Origin: Bacillus sp. ISL-51
Lineage (GTDB): Bacteria > Bacillota > Bacilli > Bacillales > Bacillaceae
DNA length: 64,000 nucleotides
Assembly (NCBI RefSeq): GCF_018613535.1
Contig: NZ_JAGGQB010000005.1
Span: forward strand, 682,001-746,000
Direction: 5' to 3'
Each line of letters starts with the position of its first letter. Position 1 is the first letter of the stretch. The position numbers and the translations under genes are program-made. The notes below the pieces were generated by a model. That model did not search any database. It was given only the letters and a program-made list of their open reading frames with translations, and was not told the origin of the DNA. Below, one piece after another: positions 16,075 to 24,033 of this stretch.

Positions 16075-16695
16075 ATGAAAATCGCTTTATTCGGCGCGAC
16101 AGGAAGAGTCGGACAGGCTTTTATCGAAGAAGCGCGTAAACATAAACACCTCGAGATATTCGCTTTCGTCAGATCGGATAACACAAAGCTCCCCATTTCT
16201 GAAGATCATATCATCAAAGGAAATGCGCGAAAACCGGAGGATGTCAATCAGATCATCTCCAAAGCAGACACAGTCGTCAGCTGTCTCAGCACGGACGGAG
16301 ACGACACACTGTCAGCAGCTATACGGAATATCATCGAGAGCATGAAACAAAATCAGGTTCAGCGTCTGCTCACTGTCGGAACCGCCGGCATTCTTCAATC
16401 TCGGCTGGAGCCTGATAAATACCGTTTTGAATCAATAGAATCTAAACGAAAAACAACCAGAGCCGCTGAGGAGCATGCTGGCGTGTATACGATGCTTCTG
16501 GCTTCGGATCTGGACTGGACGATCATTTGCCCCACTTACCTTCCTGACGGAGACGCCGCCGGAACCTACCGCTTCGAACAAGATGTCCTTCCGGAAGGCG
16601 GCGTTAAAATAACAGTCGGGGATACGGCGCATTTTCTTTATCATGAACTTGTATCGCCGCAGTTTTTCAGAAAGCGCGTAGGACTTGCCTATTAA
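16075..16695 (+). CDS. yheG: YheG, NAD(P)-binding atypical SDR (NmrA/BVR-B-like)
   Basis: Rossmann-fold protein of 206 residues. The dinucleotide motif G-A-T-G-R-V-G is at 8-14, and a conserved [12 protein letters not shown] segment lies near 140, as in atypical short-chain dehydrogenases of the biliverdin-reductase-B/NmrA group. No classical Tyr-x3-Lys pair is evident. It could be a reductase or a redox-sensing dinucleotide binder. GAGGAGG precedes the ATG. Monocistronic, facing the bmrCD operon. Confidence 0.85.
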   Translation: MKIALFGATGRVGQAFIEEARKHKHLEIFAFVRSDNTKLPISEDHIIKGNARKPEDVNQIISKADTVVSCLSTDGDDTLSAAIRNIIESMKQNQVQRLLTVGTAGILQSRLEPDKYRFESIESKRKTTRAAEEHAGVYTMLLASDLDWTIICPTYLPDGDAAGTYRFEQDVLPEGGVKITVGDTAHFLYHELVSPQFFRKRVGLAY

Positions 16696-16701
16696 AACCC
16701 A

Positions 16702-16735
16702 ACAAAAAGGGCGAACCGCGGGATTCGCCCTTCCT
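16702..16735 (-). terminator. Terminator of the bmr operon
   Basis: AAGGGCGAA and TTCGCCCTT arms; the U-tract (TTTTTG) is on the minus strand after bmrD. Confidence 0.85.
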
Positions 16736-16736
16736 C

Positions 16737-18758
16737 TTACACTGCGGATTGCGCCGTGCCTTTTTGCAGTTCATACATTTGATAGTACTGCCCCTTTTGC
16801 TCCATCAGTTCATCGTGGCTTCCTTTTTCAATGATGCGCCCCTTTTCCAAAACCAGAATCTGATCAGCATTTCTGATCGTTGAGAGCCTGTGGGCAATGA
16901 CAAATGTCGTGCGCCCTTGTTTGACCACGTGCAACGCCTTTTGAATGACGGCTTCTGTTTCCGTATCAATGTGCGCCGTCGCTTCATCCAATATTAAAAT
17001 GGCCGGATCAAAAGCGAGCGCCCTTGCAAAAGAAATAAGCTGGCGCTGGCCTGAGGACAGCGTTCCGCCTTTTTCCGTGACGGGCTCGCGGATGCCCTTC
17101 GGCAAGGACTGAAGAAGGCCGCCGGCGCCGACTTGGCGGAGAGCTTCCTCCGCTTGCTCCAGAGAAACGCTGTCATCATTGAGGCTGACATTGGAGCCGA
17201 TCGTCCCCGAGAAAAGATACGGGTCTTGGAGCACAATGCCCATGTGCGACCTGAGCTCCTGTCTCGACATGCTGTAAATGCTTTTTCCGTCCAGCAGCAC
17301 ATCTCCTTTTTGCGCATCGTAAAAACGGAACAAAATATTCAGGATGGAGCTTTTGCCGGAGCCCGTATGGCCGACGAGCGCAATCGTTTCTCCTTTTTCG
17401 GCCGTAAAGCTGATATTATTCAGCACTGTATCTCCCTGCTGATAAGCAAATGAGACATCCCGGAATTCCACAGTCCCCTCTGCCTTTCTTTTCGCCGGGA
17501 CTCCTTGTGTCTCCGTTCCCTTCTCTTGTAAAAGCTCAAATACCCTGGCGGCTGAGACCCGGGCTAATTCGAGCTTTGAAAATTGATTGACGATGCCTGT
17601 GACCGGCTGAAACAAACGGTTCAGATAATCAACAAACGCATACAGAACCCCGATGGATATTAAGCCTGAGGCGTTCAGGCTCGCGCTTCCGAAGTACCAG
17701 ATCAGCCCGACAAACGCAATGTTGCGCATGACATTCACAAGGCTGTGAGACATGAGGGAATTTAATGACAGCATTTTGTTTTTAAAGCGGAAATGGGCTT
17801 CATTCAGCTCTTCAAATTCCTTCATTGTTTCCTTTTCACGGCGGAACGCCTGGATAATCGGCATCCCCTGAATCGACTCGTTCATTTTCGCATTGATGTC
17901 ACTATTAATGGAACGGATTTTCTGATTAAATACAGATGCATATTTACGGTAAAAGACAGACCAGACCATTAAAATCGGAACGATCAAAAGACATAATGCC
18001 GCAAGCCTGACATCGAGCATAAACAGCGCCGTAAAAATACCCAGCATATAGACGCCGCTCGTCACAAACGTTGACAGCACCGTCACGTATAAATCTCTGA
18101 CCGCCTCGGTGTCATTCGTAATGCGCGCGACAACTTTCCCGGCGGGCAAATTATCGAAGTAGCTGATCGGCATCTTTTGTATATGAGAAAACACATCCTG
18201 CCTCATGCGCTGTATAATCCGGTTTGCGCCCATTTGGAGAAGGTAATGCTGGCCGTAATGAAAGCACACAGAAAAAATAAGCAATCCCGCGTAAATACCG
18301 ATCAATGTCATGAGCCCTTTGATTTCCGGGCGGTAAAATTGAAAAATGTCCTGTTTTGATAACATTACAGCGGGATATGACCTGCTTTCCTTTCCGTTTG
18401 ACATCGTCAGCTTCCCGTCAGACACCGACCTGTTTCCGTCAAAGCTGACGTGACGGTCTACAAAATAGTAAGCCGTTCCGACTTGGTAAATATGCGCCTC
18501 GCCGGTTTTTTCGGCGCCCGGCTTCATCCGGTCCTCTCTGACATAATAGGAACCTTTAAACCTAACTGCGTCCGGCTCTTCCGAAGAGCCTTTATACCAT
18601 GTTTTTTCAACGCCGAGAATGTGGTCGTCGATCATTTTTTTCCCGATAAACGGGCCGGTCAGCTCAGCACTCACCGCGATGATCAGCAAAACCACAGCCC
18701 AAATCAGCAGCTTTTTATAATAAAGCGCATAGTTCCACAGTCTTTTTCCGGTGTTCAT
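16737..18758 (-). CDS. bmrD: BmrD (YheH), ABC multidrug exporter half-transporter, canonical ATPase site
   Basis: Half-transporter of 673 residues with six membrane helices and a C-terminal ATPase. A 100-residue insert lies between TM1 and TM2 (about 40-140), the extracellular domain seen in BmrCD structures. Walker A is GHTGSGKSS, the signature LSSGQRQ is slightly deviant, and Walker B LILDEAT retains the catalytic Glu. It forms a heterodimer with BmrC, pumping drugs such as Hoechst 33342 and doxorubicin. The start overlaps the bmrC stop by 4 bp (ATGA). Confidence 0.93.
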   Translation of the reverse strand: MNTGKRLWNYALYYKKLLIWAVVLLIIAVSAELTGPFIGKKMIDDHILGVEKTWYKGSSEEPDAVRFKGSYYVREDRMKPGAEKTGEAHIYQVGTAYYFVDRHVSFDGNRSVSDGKLTMSNGKESRSYPAVMLSKQDIFQFYRPEIKGLMTLIGIYAGLLIFSVCFHYGQHYLLQMGANRIIQRMRQDVFSHIQKMPISYFDNLPAGKVVARITNDTEAVRDLYVTVLSTFVTSGVYMLGIFTALFMLDVRLAALCLLIVPILMVWSVFYRKYASVFNQKIRSINSDINAKMNESIQGMPIIQAFRREKETMKEFEELNEAHFRFKNKMLSLNSLMSHSLVNVMRNIAFVGLIWYFGSASLNASGLISIGVLYAFVDYLNRLFQPVTGIVNQFSKLELARVSAARVFELLQEKGTETQGVPAKRKAEGTVEFRDVSFAYQQGDTVLNNISFTAEKGETIALVGHTGSGKSSILNILFRFYDAQKGDVLLDGKSIYSMSRQELRSHMGIVLQDPYLFSGTIGSNVSLNDDSVSLEQAEEALRQVGAGGLLQSLPKGIREPVTEKGGTLSSGQRQLISFARALAFDPAILILDEATAHIDTETEAVIQKALHVVKQGRTTFVIAHRLSTIRNADQILVLEKGRIIEKGSHDELMEQKGQYYQMYELQKGTAQSAV

Positions 18759-20512
18759 GCGCTGTTCCCTCCTTCATCAAGAGAGGACAGCTGCTGCCTC
18801 TCGAATTGTTCCCGGTACCAGCCGTTTTGCGCCAGTAACTCCTGATGTGTGCCTCTTTCAGATATCCGTCCTTCGTCCATGACGAGGATAAGGTCTGCAT
18901 GCTCGACTGCAGAGAGACGGTGTGTGGTGATAATCGTTGTTTTGTGCCGCCGTTTTTCTCTGATATTGTCAATGATGGAGGCTTCCGTTTTTGCATCAAC
19001 AGCGGAAAGCGAATCATCCAATATGAGAATGTCCGGGTCGGTCAAAAGCGCTCTCGCAATGGAGATGCGCTGCTTTTGTCCGCCTGACAGCGCGACGCCC
19101 TTTTCTCCGACGAGCGTCTCCAGTCCATGAGAAAGCATGCTGATATCGTTTTCGAAATGCGCTTCCTTTAAGGCGCTGCGGATCTCTTCGTCGTTTGCGT
19201 CTTGGCGGCCGTACAGCAGGTTTTCTTTTACTGTTTTTGAAAACAAAATGTGATCCTGCGGCACATAGCCGATCCATCCGCGGAGCCGGCTGAGCGGAAT
19301 TTGCTGGATGGGAACGCCTGTGAAAGTCAGCTTGCCCTCTCCCGGCGGATATTCACGCAGAAGCTGCTTAATGATTGTCGTTTTTCCGCTTCCCGTTTTT
19401 CCGACGATGCCGAGCGTCTGCCCTTTTTCTGCAGAAAAAGAAACGCCGGATAGAGCGGGACGCGTCCCGCTTGGATACGTAAAGGTGACATCATCAAAAA
19501 CAAGGCGTCCCGGCTCTTTTATGGCAGCAGGCTTGAGCGGCTCCCTGACGTCAGGCTCATAAGAAAGCGTCTCATTGACACGGTCTAATGAGGCATTCCC
19601 GCGCTGCATCACATTAATTAATTCCCCGACCGCAAACATCGGCCAGATCATCATCCCAAGGTACACGTTAAACGATACCAGTTCTCCGAGTGTCAGCCGG
19701 TTTTGAAAAACAAGATAGGCGCCGTAGCCGAGTCCGATGAGATAGCTGAGACCGACGAGAAGTTTCACAGTCGGCTCAAACAGCGAATCAATAAATGCCA
19801 CTTTCATATTTTTTTCATACACGTCCGCCGTCATATCACTGAATCGGCTGACATCATTTTTTTCCTGTACAAAGGCGCGGATGACCCGAACGCCAGAAAC
19901 CGACTCAAGCACCCTGTCGTTTAATGAACCGAAGGCATTTTGCGCTTCCGTAAACCGCTCATGAATCTTTTTTCCGTACAAACTGATGGCAGCCGCCATA
20001 AACGGCAGCGGGATAATAGCAGCAAACGTAAGCTTCCAGCTGATGAGGAACCCCATCGTCAAAAAAATCGTCAGCATATACATTGTGGAATCGACCAGGG
20101 TCAAAATGCCGAAACCCGTCGTCAGACTCACAGCCTGCAAATCATTCGTCCCTCTTGCCATTAAATCTCCCGTTCTATATTTCTCAAAAAACGGAGGAGA
20201 CATATGCAAGAGCCTGCCCATCAGTTTCGAACGGAGAATTTTCTCCATCACGTTCGCACCGCCGAAAAGCTGGTACATCCAAAAATAAGACATCAGATAG
20301 ACAACAGCCGTCAAAACGAGAAAAACACCAATGTAAAACAGCATCCCATTTTTCGTAAACACGCCCGCCTTCATATCGTCTATCGCGTTGCCGAGAAGTT
20401 TAGGCGGGAACATTTCTATGACGTTAACACACAATAGCAATACAATCGCAACGGTATATCGCAGCCAGTAGGCTTTAAAAAACCATGCCAGCTTTTTTAA
20501 TACAGTAAACAA
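18755..20512 (-). CDS. bmrC: BmrC (YheI), ABC multidrug exporter half-transporter, degenerate ATPase site
   Basis: Partner of BmrD, 585 residues from a TTG at 20512 preceded by AAGGGAG. Six membrane helices, then an ATPase with Walker A GKTGSGKTT at 371-379, signature LSGGQKQ near 475 and Walker B LILDD ending at 500. The catalytic Glu position is Asp500, the known degenerate-site residue of BmrC. The heterodimer thus has one active and one degenerate ATP site, as in TM287/288. Expression is probably controlled by the leader peptide and attenuator at 20634-20808. Confidence 0.93.
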   Translation of the reverse strand: MFTVLKKLAWFFKAYWLRYTVAIVLLLCVNVIEMFPPKLLGNAIDDMKAGVFTKNGMLFYIGVFLVLTAVVYLMSYFWMYQLFGGANVMEKILRSKLMGRLLHMSPPFFEKYRTGDLMARGTNDLQAVSLTTGFGILTLVDSTMYMLTIFLTMGFLISWKLTFAAIIPLPFMAAAISLYGKKIHERFTEAQNAFGSLNDRVLESVSGVRVIRAFVQEKNDVSRFSDMTADVYEKNMKVAFIDSLFEPTVKLLVGLSYLIGLGYGAYLVFQNRLTLGELVSFNVYLGMMIWPMFAVGELINVMQRGNASLDRVNETLSYEPDVREPLKPAAIKEPGRLVFDDVTFTYPSGTRPALSGVSFSAEKGQTLGIVGKTGSGKTTIIKQLLREYPPGEGKLTFTGVPIQQIPLSRLRGWIGYVPQDHILFSKTVKENLLYGRQDANDEEIRSALKEAHFENDISMLSHGLETLVGEKGVALSGGQKQRISIARALLTDPDILILDDSLSAVDAKTEASIIDNIREKRRHKTTIITTHRLSAVEHADLILVMDEGRISERGTHQELLAQNGWYREQFERQQLSSLDEGGNSA

Positions 20513-20535
20513 ATACGTTCAGCTCCCTTCTGCCG

Positions 20536-20607
20536 TCAGCCGCCTTCAAGTTTATCCATATTGTTTTCTCTGCTTCTGATTGCTTTTGCTATTTTCTTCA
20601 CATCCAT
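20536..20607 (-). other. Second mini-ORF in the bmr leader (23 codons)
   Basis: Between the attenuator and bmrC, an ATG at 20607 opens a 23-codon basic reading frame (D-V-K-K-I-A-K-A-I-R). The upstream AGGTGTG is a weak ribosome binding site. It may keep ribosomes on the mRNA that has passed the attenuator, or may be meaningless. Confidence 0.3.
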
Positions 20608-20633
20608 CACACCTGTCTTTCGTTTATTTTTTT

Positions 20634-20672
20634 GTATAAAAAAAGACATGAAGCCTCAGCTCCATGCCTCTT
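20634..20672 (-). terminator. Leader attenuator upstream of bmrC
   Basis: Minus-strand stem AGAGGCATGGAGC/GCTTCATGTCTT (13 pairs counting G-U) followed by TTTTTTT, lying between the leader peptide and bmrC. This matches the ribosome-mediated attenuation known for bmrBCD of B. subtilis. Confidence 0.75.
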
Positions 20673-20727
20673 ATTATCATTCATAAGGTACAGACCCGCC
20701 GATTATGCGCGACTGCACTGTTTTAAG

Positions 20728-20808
20728 CTAACGGTTACAAAACGGGAACAGTATGGCGGTCACGCCGATATTTAGCTGTGGTTGAGTTGACACATTTAAT
20801 AATGACAT
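20728..20808 (-). CDS. BmrB-like leader peptide of the bmr operon
   Basis: A 26-codon frame starting at the ATG 20808, 8 bases after AAAGGAGG. Its stop is about 56 bases before the attenuator. In B. subtilis the leader gene bmrB (yheJ) couples translation to transcription of bmrCD, so that stalled ribosomes caused by ribosome-targeting drugs prevent the terminator from forming. An overlapping ATG at 20815 also opens 26 codons in another frame but is one base from the binding site. This peptide is shorter than the one I remember for B. subtilis BmrB, so homology is positional only. Confidence 0.55.
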   Translation of the reverse strand: MSLLNVSTQPQLNIGVTAILFPFCNR

Positions 20809-20842
20809 GATCCATACCTCCTTTTTCCTATATTCTCCCTTC

Positions 20843-20871
20843 ATCATATAAACAAATCCTTTTATTGTCAA
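20843..20871 (-). promoter_or_regulatory. Sigma-A promoter of the bmr operon
   Basis: TTGACA (20866-20871) and TATGAT (20843-20848) with exactly 17 bases between, on the minus strand, 35 bases upstream of the leader peptide start. Confidence 0.85.
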
Positions 20872-20939
20872 TATAGGTTTTACAACTCTAATGGCCGGGT
20901 AATGTCATGTAAAACCTTCTTTCTGAAAGGATGAGGCCA

Positions 20940-21440
20940 ATGTTTCACGCAGATCGGCTGATTGCAGCTTTTGACGGAAGTGACGATAGTAAGAAAGCGC
21001 TTCAAAAAGCCATTGACCTTTCAAAAACGTTACACGCAACATTAACGGTCGTCCATTCTCACAATGTGAAAGAGACGCAGACGATTGTTGATCCGCCGAG
21101 GCCGGTAACAGGGGCAACGTATATCGGCGGCGGGATTGCAAGCGTTCCTGATCCGCTGAATACGGAAGGAGCTGTTCCTGCCCCGATGATTTATGAAGAC
21201 CGTACGGAAGAAGTCATTGCGGAAGCAAGAATGCTTTTGAATGATAACCACATAGACGGAGATATTGATATTTTAGAAGGAGATCCTGCTGATGCGATTA
21301 TTGAGCACGCCGACCGTATATCGGCAGATCTAATTGTCATGGGAAGCAGGGATCAAAACAGATTAAAAAAACTATTATTCGGGAGCGTCAGTGAAAAACT
21401 GTCGTCGAAATCCGATATTCCGGTTCTCATTGTAAAGTGA
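20940..21440 (+). CDS. nhaX: NhaX (YheK), universal stress protein family
   Basis: UspA-fold protein of 166 residues. The ATG at 20940 gives the known length; an in-frame ATG at 20931 overlaps the AAAGGATGAGG binding site. The N-terminal A-A-F-D-G-S-D-D-S and C-terminal G-S-R-D...L-F-G-S-V-S patterns form the nucleotide-binding site of ATP-type Usp proteins. In B. subtilis it precedes the Na+/H+ antiporter gene nhaC. Here nhaC is missing, and nhaX is followed by a terminator and an unrelated pair. Confidence 0.88.
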   Translation: MFHADRLIAAFDGSDDSKKALQKAIDLSKTLHATLTVVHSHNVKETQTIVDPPRPVTGATYIGGGIASVPDPLNTEGAVPAPMIYEDRTEEVIAEARMLLNDNHIDGDIDILEGDPADAIIEHADRISADLIVMGSRDQNRLKKLLFGSVSEKLSSKSDIPVLIVK

Positions 21441-21597
21441 TGATCCGATCGGGACTATGAAAAAGAAACATTCACAGGAGCATTCGGCTTAGAGTGCCTG
21501 TCATGCTTTTTTCGATCGGATAAGCGGCCGATGAAGGCTATGTCTCTTACCGTCTGCCGATTGAAACGATTGCTGAATGGAATAACAATAACTGAAG

Positions 21598-21628
21598 GCT
21601 TGCAGGCATCACACCTGCAAGTTTTTTT
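21598..21628 (+). terminator. Terminator downstream of nhaX
   Basis: CTTGCAGG and CCTGCAAG arms with a 7-base loop, followed by TTTTTTT. The 150 bases before it have no gene; a 23-codon tail-like frame ending at the TGA near 21594 might be debris of a lost gene. Confidence 0.85.
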
Positions 21629-22175
21629 ATATATCCCGGCTTCCTTTCTTTTTCGGCATGACAAAAAAACTGGCCATGATCAAAAAATCAATACATAACA
21701 CGACAGACCAGCCCTTTAACAATTGGCTGAGCGCTTCGGTGCGTAAAGAGTCTTGAATGAGAAAAACCGTTCCGGCTAAGAGAATGCCGCCGATCGCAAA
21801 CGACAAAACATGTTTCCCCCACCCTTTTGCATAGTGTTTGGCGTGGTCCAATCCGTACCGCTTTACAGGCTCTGATCCATCCTTTAACACATAATAACGA
21901 AACCGTTCATCCGCCCATTGAATCATACTTTTTCCGAAAACGACTGACACCGCGATATAAATGGCGGCGATTGCATGCGCCATCGTGGCGGTTGCTCCCT
22001 TATATAAATCAATTCCGGCTGCAAAAAACAGCACCGCATCCAAAAGAGGAATCAAAGCGAAAAAGAACATCCCGAGCTTTTGACGCCTGAATAGATACCG
22101 CGCCGCCAATCCGCTGATGACAGCCGCCCAAAAAGCAGCCTCACAAATTACAATCATCCAAGCAACAGCATTCAA
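21627..22175 (-). CDS. Five-helix membrane protein, partner of the divergent TetR gene
   Basis: Integral membrane protein of 182 residues with five hydrophobic helices (approximately 5-22, 33-52, 60-80, 117-138 and 146-164) and a charged linker after helix three. The TTG at 22175 follows AGGGGG by 7 bases; the open frame reaches ATG 22229, but that codon lies in the promoter region. It reminds me of YmcC of B. subtilis, which sits beside the TetR gene pksA; this is memory, not a search. The divergent TetR gene and an operator overlapping its -35 suggest it is the repressor's target. Transport or resistance role unknown. Confidence 0.6.
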   Translation of the reverse strand: MNAVAWMIVICEAAFWAAVISGLAARYLFRRQKLGMFFFALIPLLDAVLFFAAGIDLYKGATATMAHAIAAIYIAVSVVFGKSMIQWADERFRYYVLKDGSEPVKRYGLDHAKHYAKGWGKHVLSFAIGGILLAGTVFLIQDSLRTEALSQLLKGWSVVLCIDFLIMASFFVMPKKKGSRDI

Positions 22176-22243
22176 ACTTATTTCCCCCTCGTCTTCATAC
22201 AATTGTTTTACTAAAAAGCATTGTAACACCCTTTTTTATTTAA

Positions 22244-22258
22244 TACAATCGTATTGTA
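22244..22258. promoter_or_regulatory. Palindromic operator between the membrane protein and TetR genes
   Basis: TACAAT-CGT-ATTGTA is a perfect inverted repeat. It covers the -35 (TTGTAT) of a minus-strand promoter whose -10 TACAAT lies 17 bases on, at about 22221. Extra half-sites (ACAATTGT near 22200, ATTGTAAC near 22220) lie in the same region. Confidence 0.65.
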
Positions 22259-22261
22259 AAA

Positions 22262-22290
22262 TTGCGTGATGTTTTTTTTCTTGATACACT
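22262..22290 (+). promoter_or_regulatory. Promoter of the TetR gene, start point at the ATG
   Basis: TTGCGT (22262-22267), 17 bases, TACACT (22285-22290) with an upstream TG making an extended -10. The ATG begins 7 bases after the -10, the usual distance to a transcription start. Confidence 0.55.
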
Positions 22291-22296
22291 AGAACC

Positions 22297-22887
22297 ATGC
22301 CTAAAAAAATTGATCATGAACAAAGAAGAAAACAAATAGCCGAAGCAACATGGCGGATGATTTTAGAACGGGGAATGGAAGGAGCGACAGTCAGGAACAT
22401 TGCCCAGGAAGCAGGCCTTTCATTAGGCGCACTGAGGCACTATTTTGCTACCCAGGACGAGCTTTTGGGATATGCGATGACACTCGTAAAAGAAAAAGCA
22501 GCCGCCAGAATACAGAAAGTCGCCATGAAAGATCTGCCGCCGAAAGAAAAGGCGGTACAGCTGATGCTTGAAATTATTCCGACAGATGAGGAAACATTAG
22601 CCGAAATGGAAGTCTGGTTTGCTTTCACAGCTTATGCCAGACATAAGGGAGAGAAGTTTAATGCCCAGCACGACGGCATACACAGCTATATTTACAAGCT
22701 GATTGACTGGCTGGACGAAAGTAAGCTTTTGAAAACACATCTTGATAAAGAAACAGAAGCAGAGAAATTATACGCCATTGCGGACGGATTGGCGCTGCAT
22801 GCCATGCTTGAGCCGGAGCGGCTTGTGAAGGATAAGGTTTCCCGCGTGCTCGTTCAGCATGTAGATTCTCTTTGCATCGACCAGTAA
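22297..22887 (+). CDS. TetR/AcrR family regulator (PksA/BetI-like)
   Basis: Repressor of 196 residues. The N-terminal helix-turn-helix spans about 28-52 (A-T-V-R-N-I-A-Q-E-A-G followed by L-G-A-L-R-H-Y-F), and the C-terminal ligand domain begins A-V-Q-L-M-L-E and is of the BetI type. There is no Shine-Dalgarno before the ATG; the -10 TACACT lies only 6 bases away, so the message may be leaderless. The intergenic palindrome is its likely operator, giving autoregulation and control of the divergent membrane protein. Resembles PksA, the TetR protein beside the bacillaene cluster of B. subtilis, from memory. Confidence 0.85.
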   Translation: MPKKIDHEQRRKQIAEATWRMILERGMEGATVRNIAQEAGLSLGALRHYFATQDELLGYAMTLVKEKAAARIQKVAMKDLPPKEKAVQLMLEIIPTDEETLAEMEVWFAFTAYARHKGEKFNAQHDGIHSYIYKLIDWLDESKLLKTHLDKETEAEKLYAIADGLALHAMLEPERLVKDKVSRVLVQHVDSLCIDQ

Positions 22888-22920
22888 AAAGAAGGCCGGA
22901 TTTGTGTTCCGGCCTTTTTT
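22885..22920. terminator. Bidirectional terminator between TetR gene and dat
   Basis: AAGGCCGGA and TCCGGCCTT arms with A and T tracts on the two sides. Confidence 0.9.
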
Positions 22921-22926
22921 GTCCAT

Positions 22927-23778
22927 TTACGATTGAATCCCGATTTCCTGCTGAATGCTGGCCTGAAAAGCCTCCTGAAGCTTTCTGGCGACAGGTCCCG
23001 GCGTTCCGCTGCCGACCGGATTCCCGTCAAGGGTCACAATCGGAATTAATTCAGCAGTCGTTGACGAGATAAAAATCTCATCCGCTTGTCTGAGTTCCTC
23101 TTCAGTCAGAGGGGTTTCTTTTACCTGAATCCCGTTTTGATTGATCAGCTCCAAAATTTTCATCCGGGTGATGCCGTTTAAAATCAGCTCATTGGCCGGA
23201 TGTGTGCGGACGACGCCGTTTATGACAGCGTATACGTTGGAGGAGGTTCCTTCTGTGACTGCCCCGTCTCTTATGAGCACTGCTTCATAAGCGCCCGCTT
23301 CATAGGCTTTCTGCTTGATCATGACATTATACAGTAAATTCAGACTCTTAATATCACATCTCAGCCACCGCTTATCTTCTGCCGTTATGGCCGCCGCTCC
23401 CTGTTTCTGCTCATTTTCCGGTTTTTTCACGGAAAAGGTGTACGCCGTAGTCTGCGGCTCTAAGCCCTTATCATACTGATGCTTTCTCGGCGCCTTCCCT
23501 CTTGTTGTCTGAATGTAAACGCCGCCGTCGGTGAGTTTGTTTTCCTGAATGAGTTTTTGCAGATCCCACTTTGCGTCTTCCGCGCTATACGGCAGGGTGA
23601 TGCCGATTTCAGCAGCACTTCTGAAAAGACGCTCGATATGCTCATGCAGTCCGAATAAGACTCCGTTATACACCCTGATCACTTCGTACACGCCGTCACC
23701 GAATTGGTATCCGCGGTCCTCAATATCAACTGCCGCTTCCTCACGATCAATTAACAGGCCGTTTACAAGTACTTTCAT
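22927..23778 (-). CDS. dat: Dat (YheM), D-amino acid aminotransferase
   Basis: PLP enzyme of fold type IV, 283 residues from the ATG at 23778 after AGGAGGGG (the frame is open to 23814). It interconverts D-alanine and alpha-keto acids, supplying D-Glu or D-Ala for the wall. The PLP Lys is K144 in C-D-I-K-S-L-N-L-L, the Glu that contacts the cofactor is E176 in T-E-G-T-S-S-N-V-Y, and the N-terminal [10 protein letters not shown] motif is intact. B. subtilis also makes D-Glu through racemases, so it may be conditional. Monocistronic. Confidence 0.92.
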   Translation of the reverse strand: MKVLVNGLLIDREEAAVDIEDRGYQFGDGVYEVIRVYNGVLFGLHEHIERLFRSAAEIGITLPYSAEDAKWDLQKLIQENKLTDGGVYIQTTRGKAPRKHQYDKGLEPQTTAYTFSVKKPENEQKQGAAAITAEDKRWLRCDIKSLNLLYNVMIKQKAYEAGAYEAVLIRDGAVTEGTSSNVYAVINGVVRTHPANELILNGITRMKILELINQNGIQVKETPLTEEELRQADEIFISSTTAELIPIVTLDGNPVGSGTPGPVARKLQEAFQASIQQEIGIQS

Positions 23779-24033
23779 ACAACCCCTCCTAAACGTTATC
23801 AATCTGATGCGCATTCTCAGCTGTTATTGTCAACTATTCTATCATACTGAACAAGCCGGGAGCAGAGTTTATTTTTTTCTTAAAATCTTATATTTCGACA
23901 ATTTTTCTATGTTCTTACCAGTTTTATTCCTGTATACTTGACTCGACATACATATGCTGTTAACTTATGGCACTTATTTAAGCCTCCGCTGTTTCAGCAA
24001 TATGCAGAAATTTATGCTACTGGAGAGATTGTT

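Noticed and set aside
16805-17317. Minus-strand frames inside bmrD, and the many other long frames opposite real genes.
   Set aside because: They overlap a conserved gene in another frame, lack ribosome binding sites and have low-complexity Arg/Lys/Ser composition; they are shadow frames.
21525-21594. 23-codon tail (G-Y-V-S-Y-R-L-P-I-E-T-I-A-E-W) between nhaX and its terminator that looks protein-like.
   Set aside because: It has no start codon or binding site and is too short to assign; mentioned only as possible debris.
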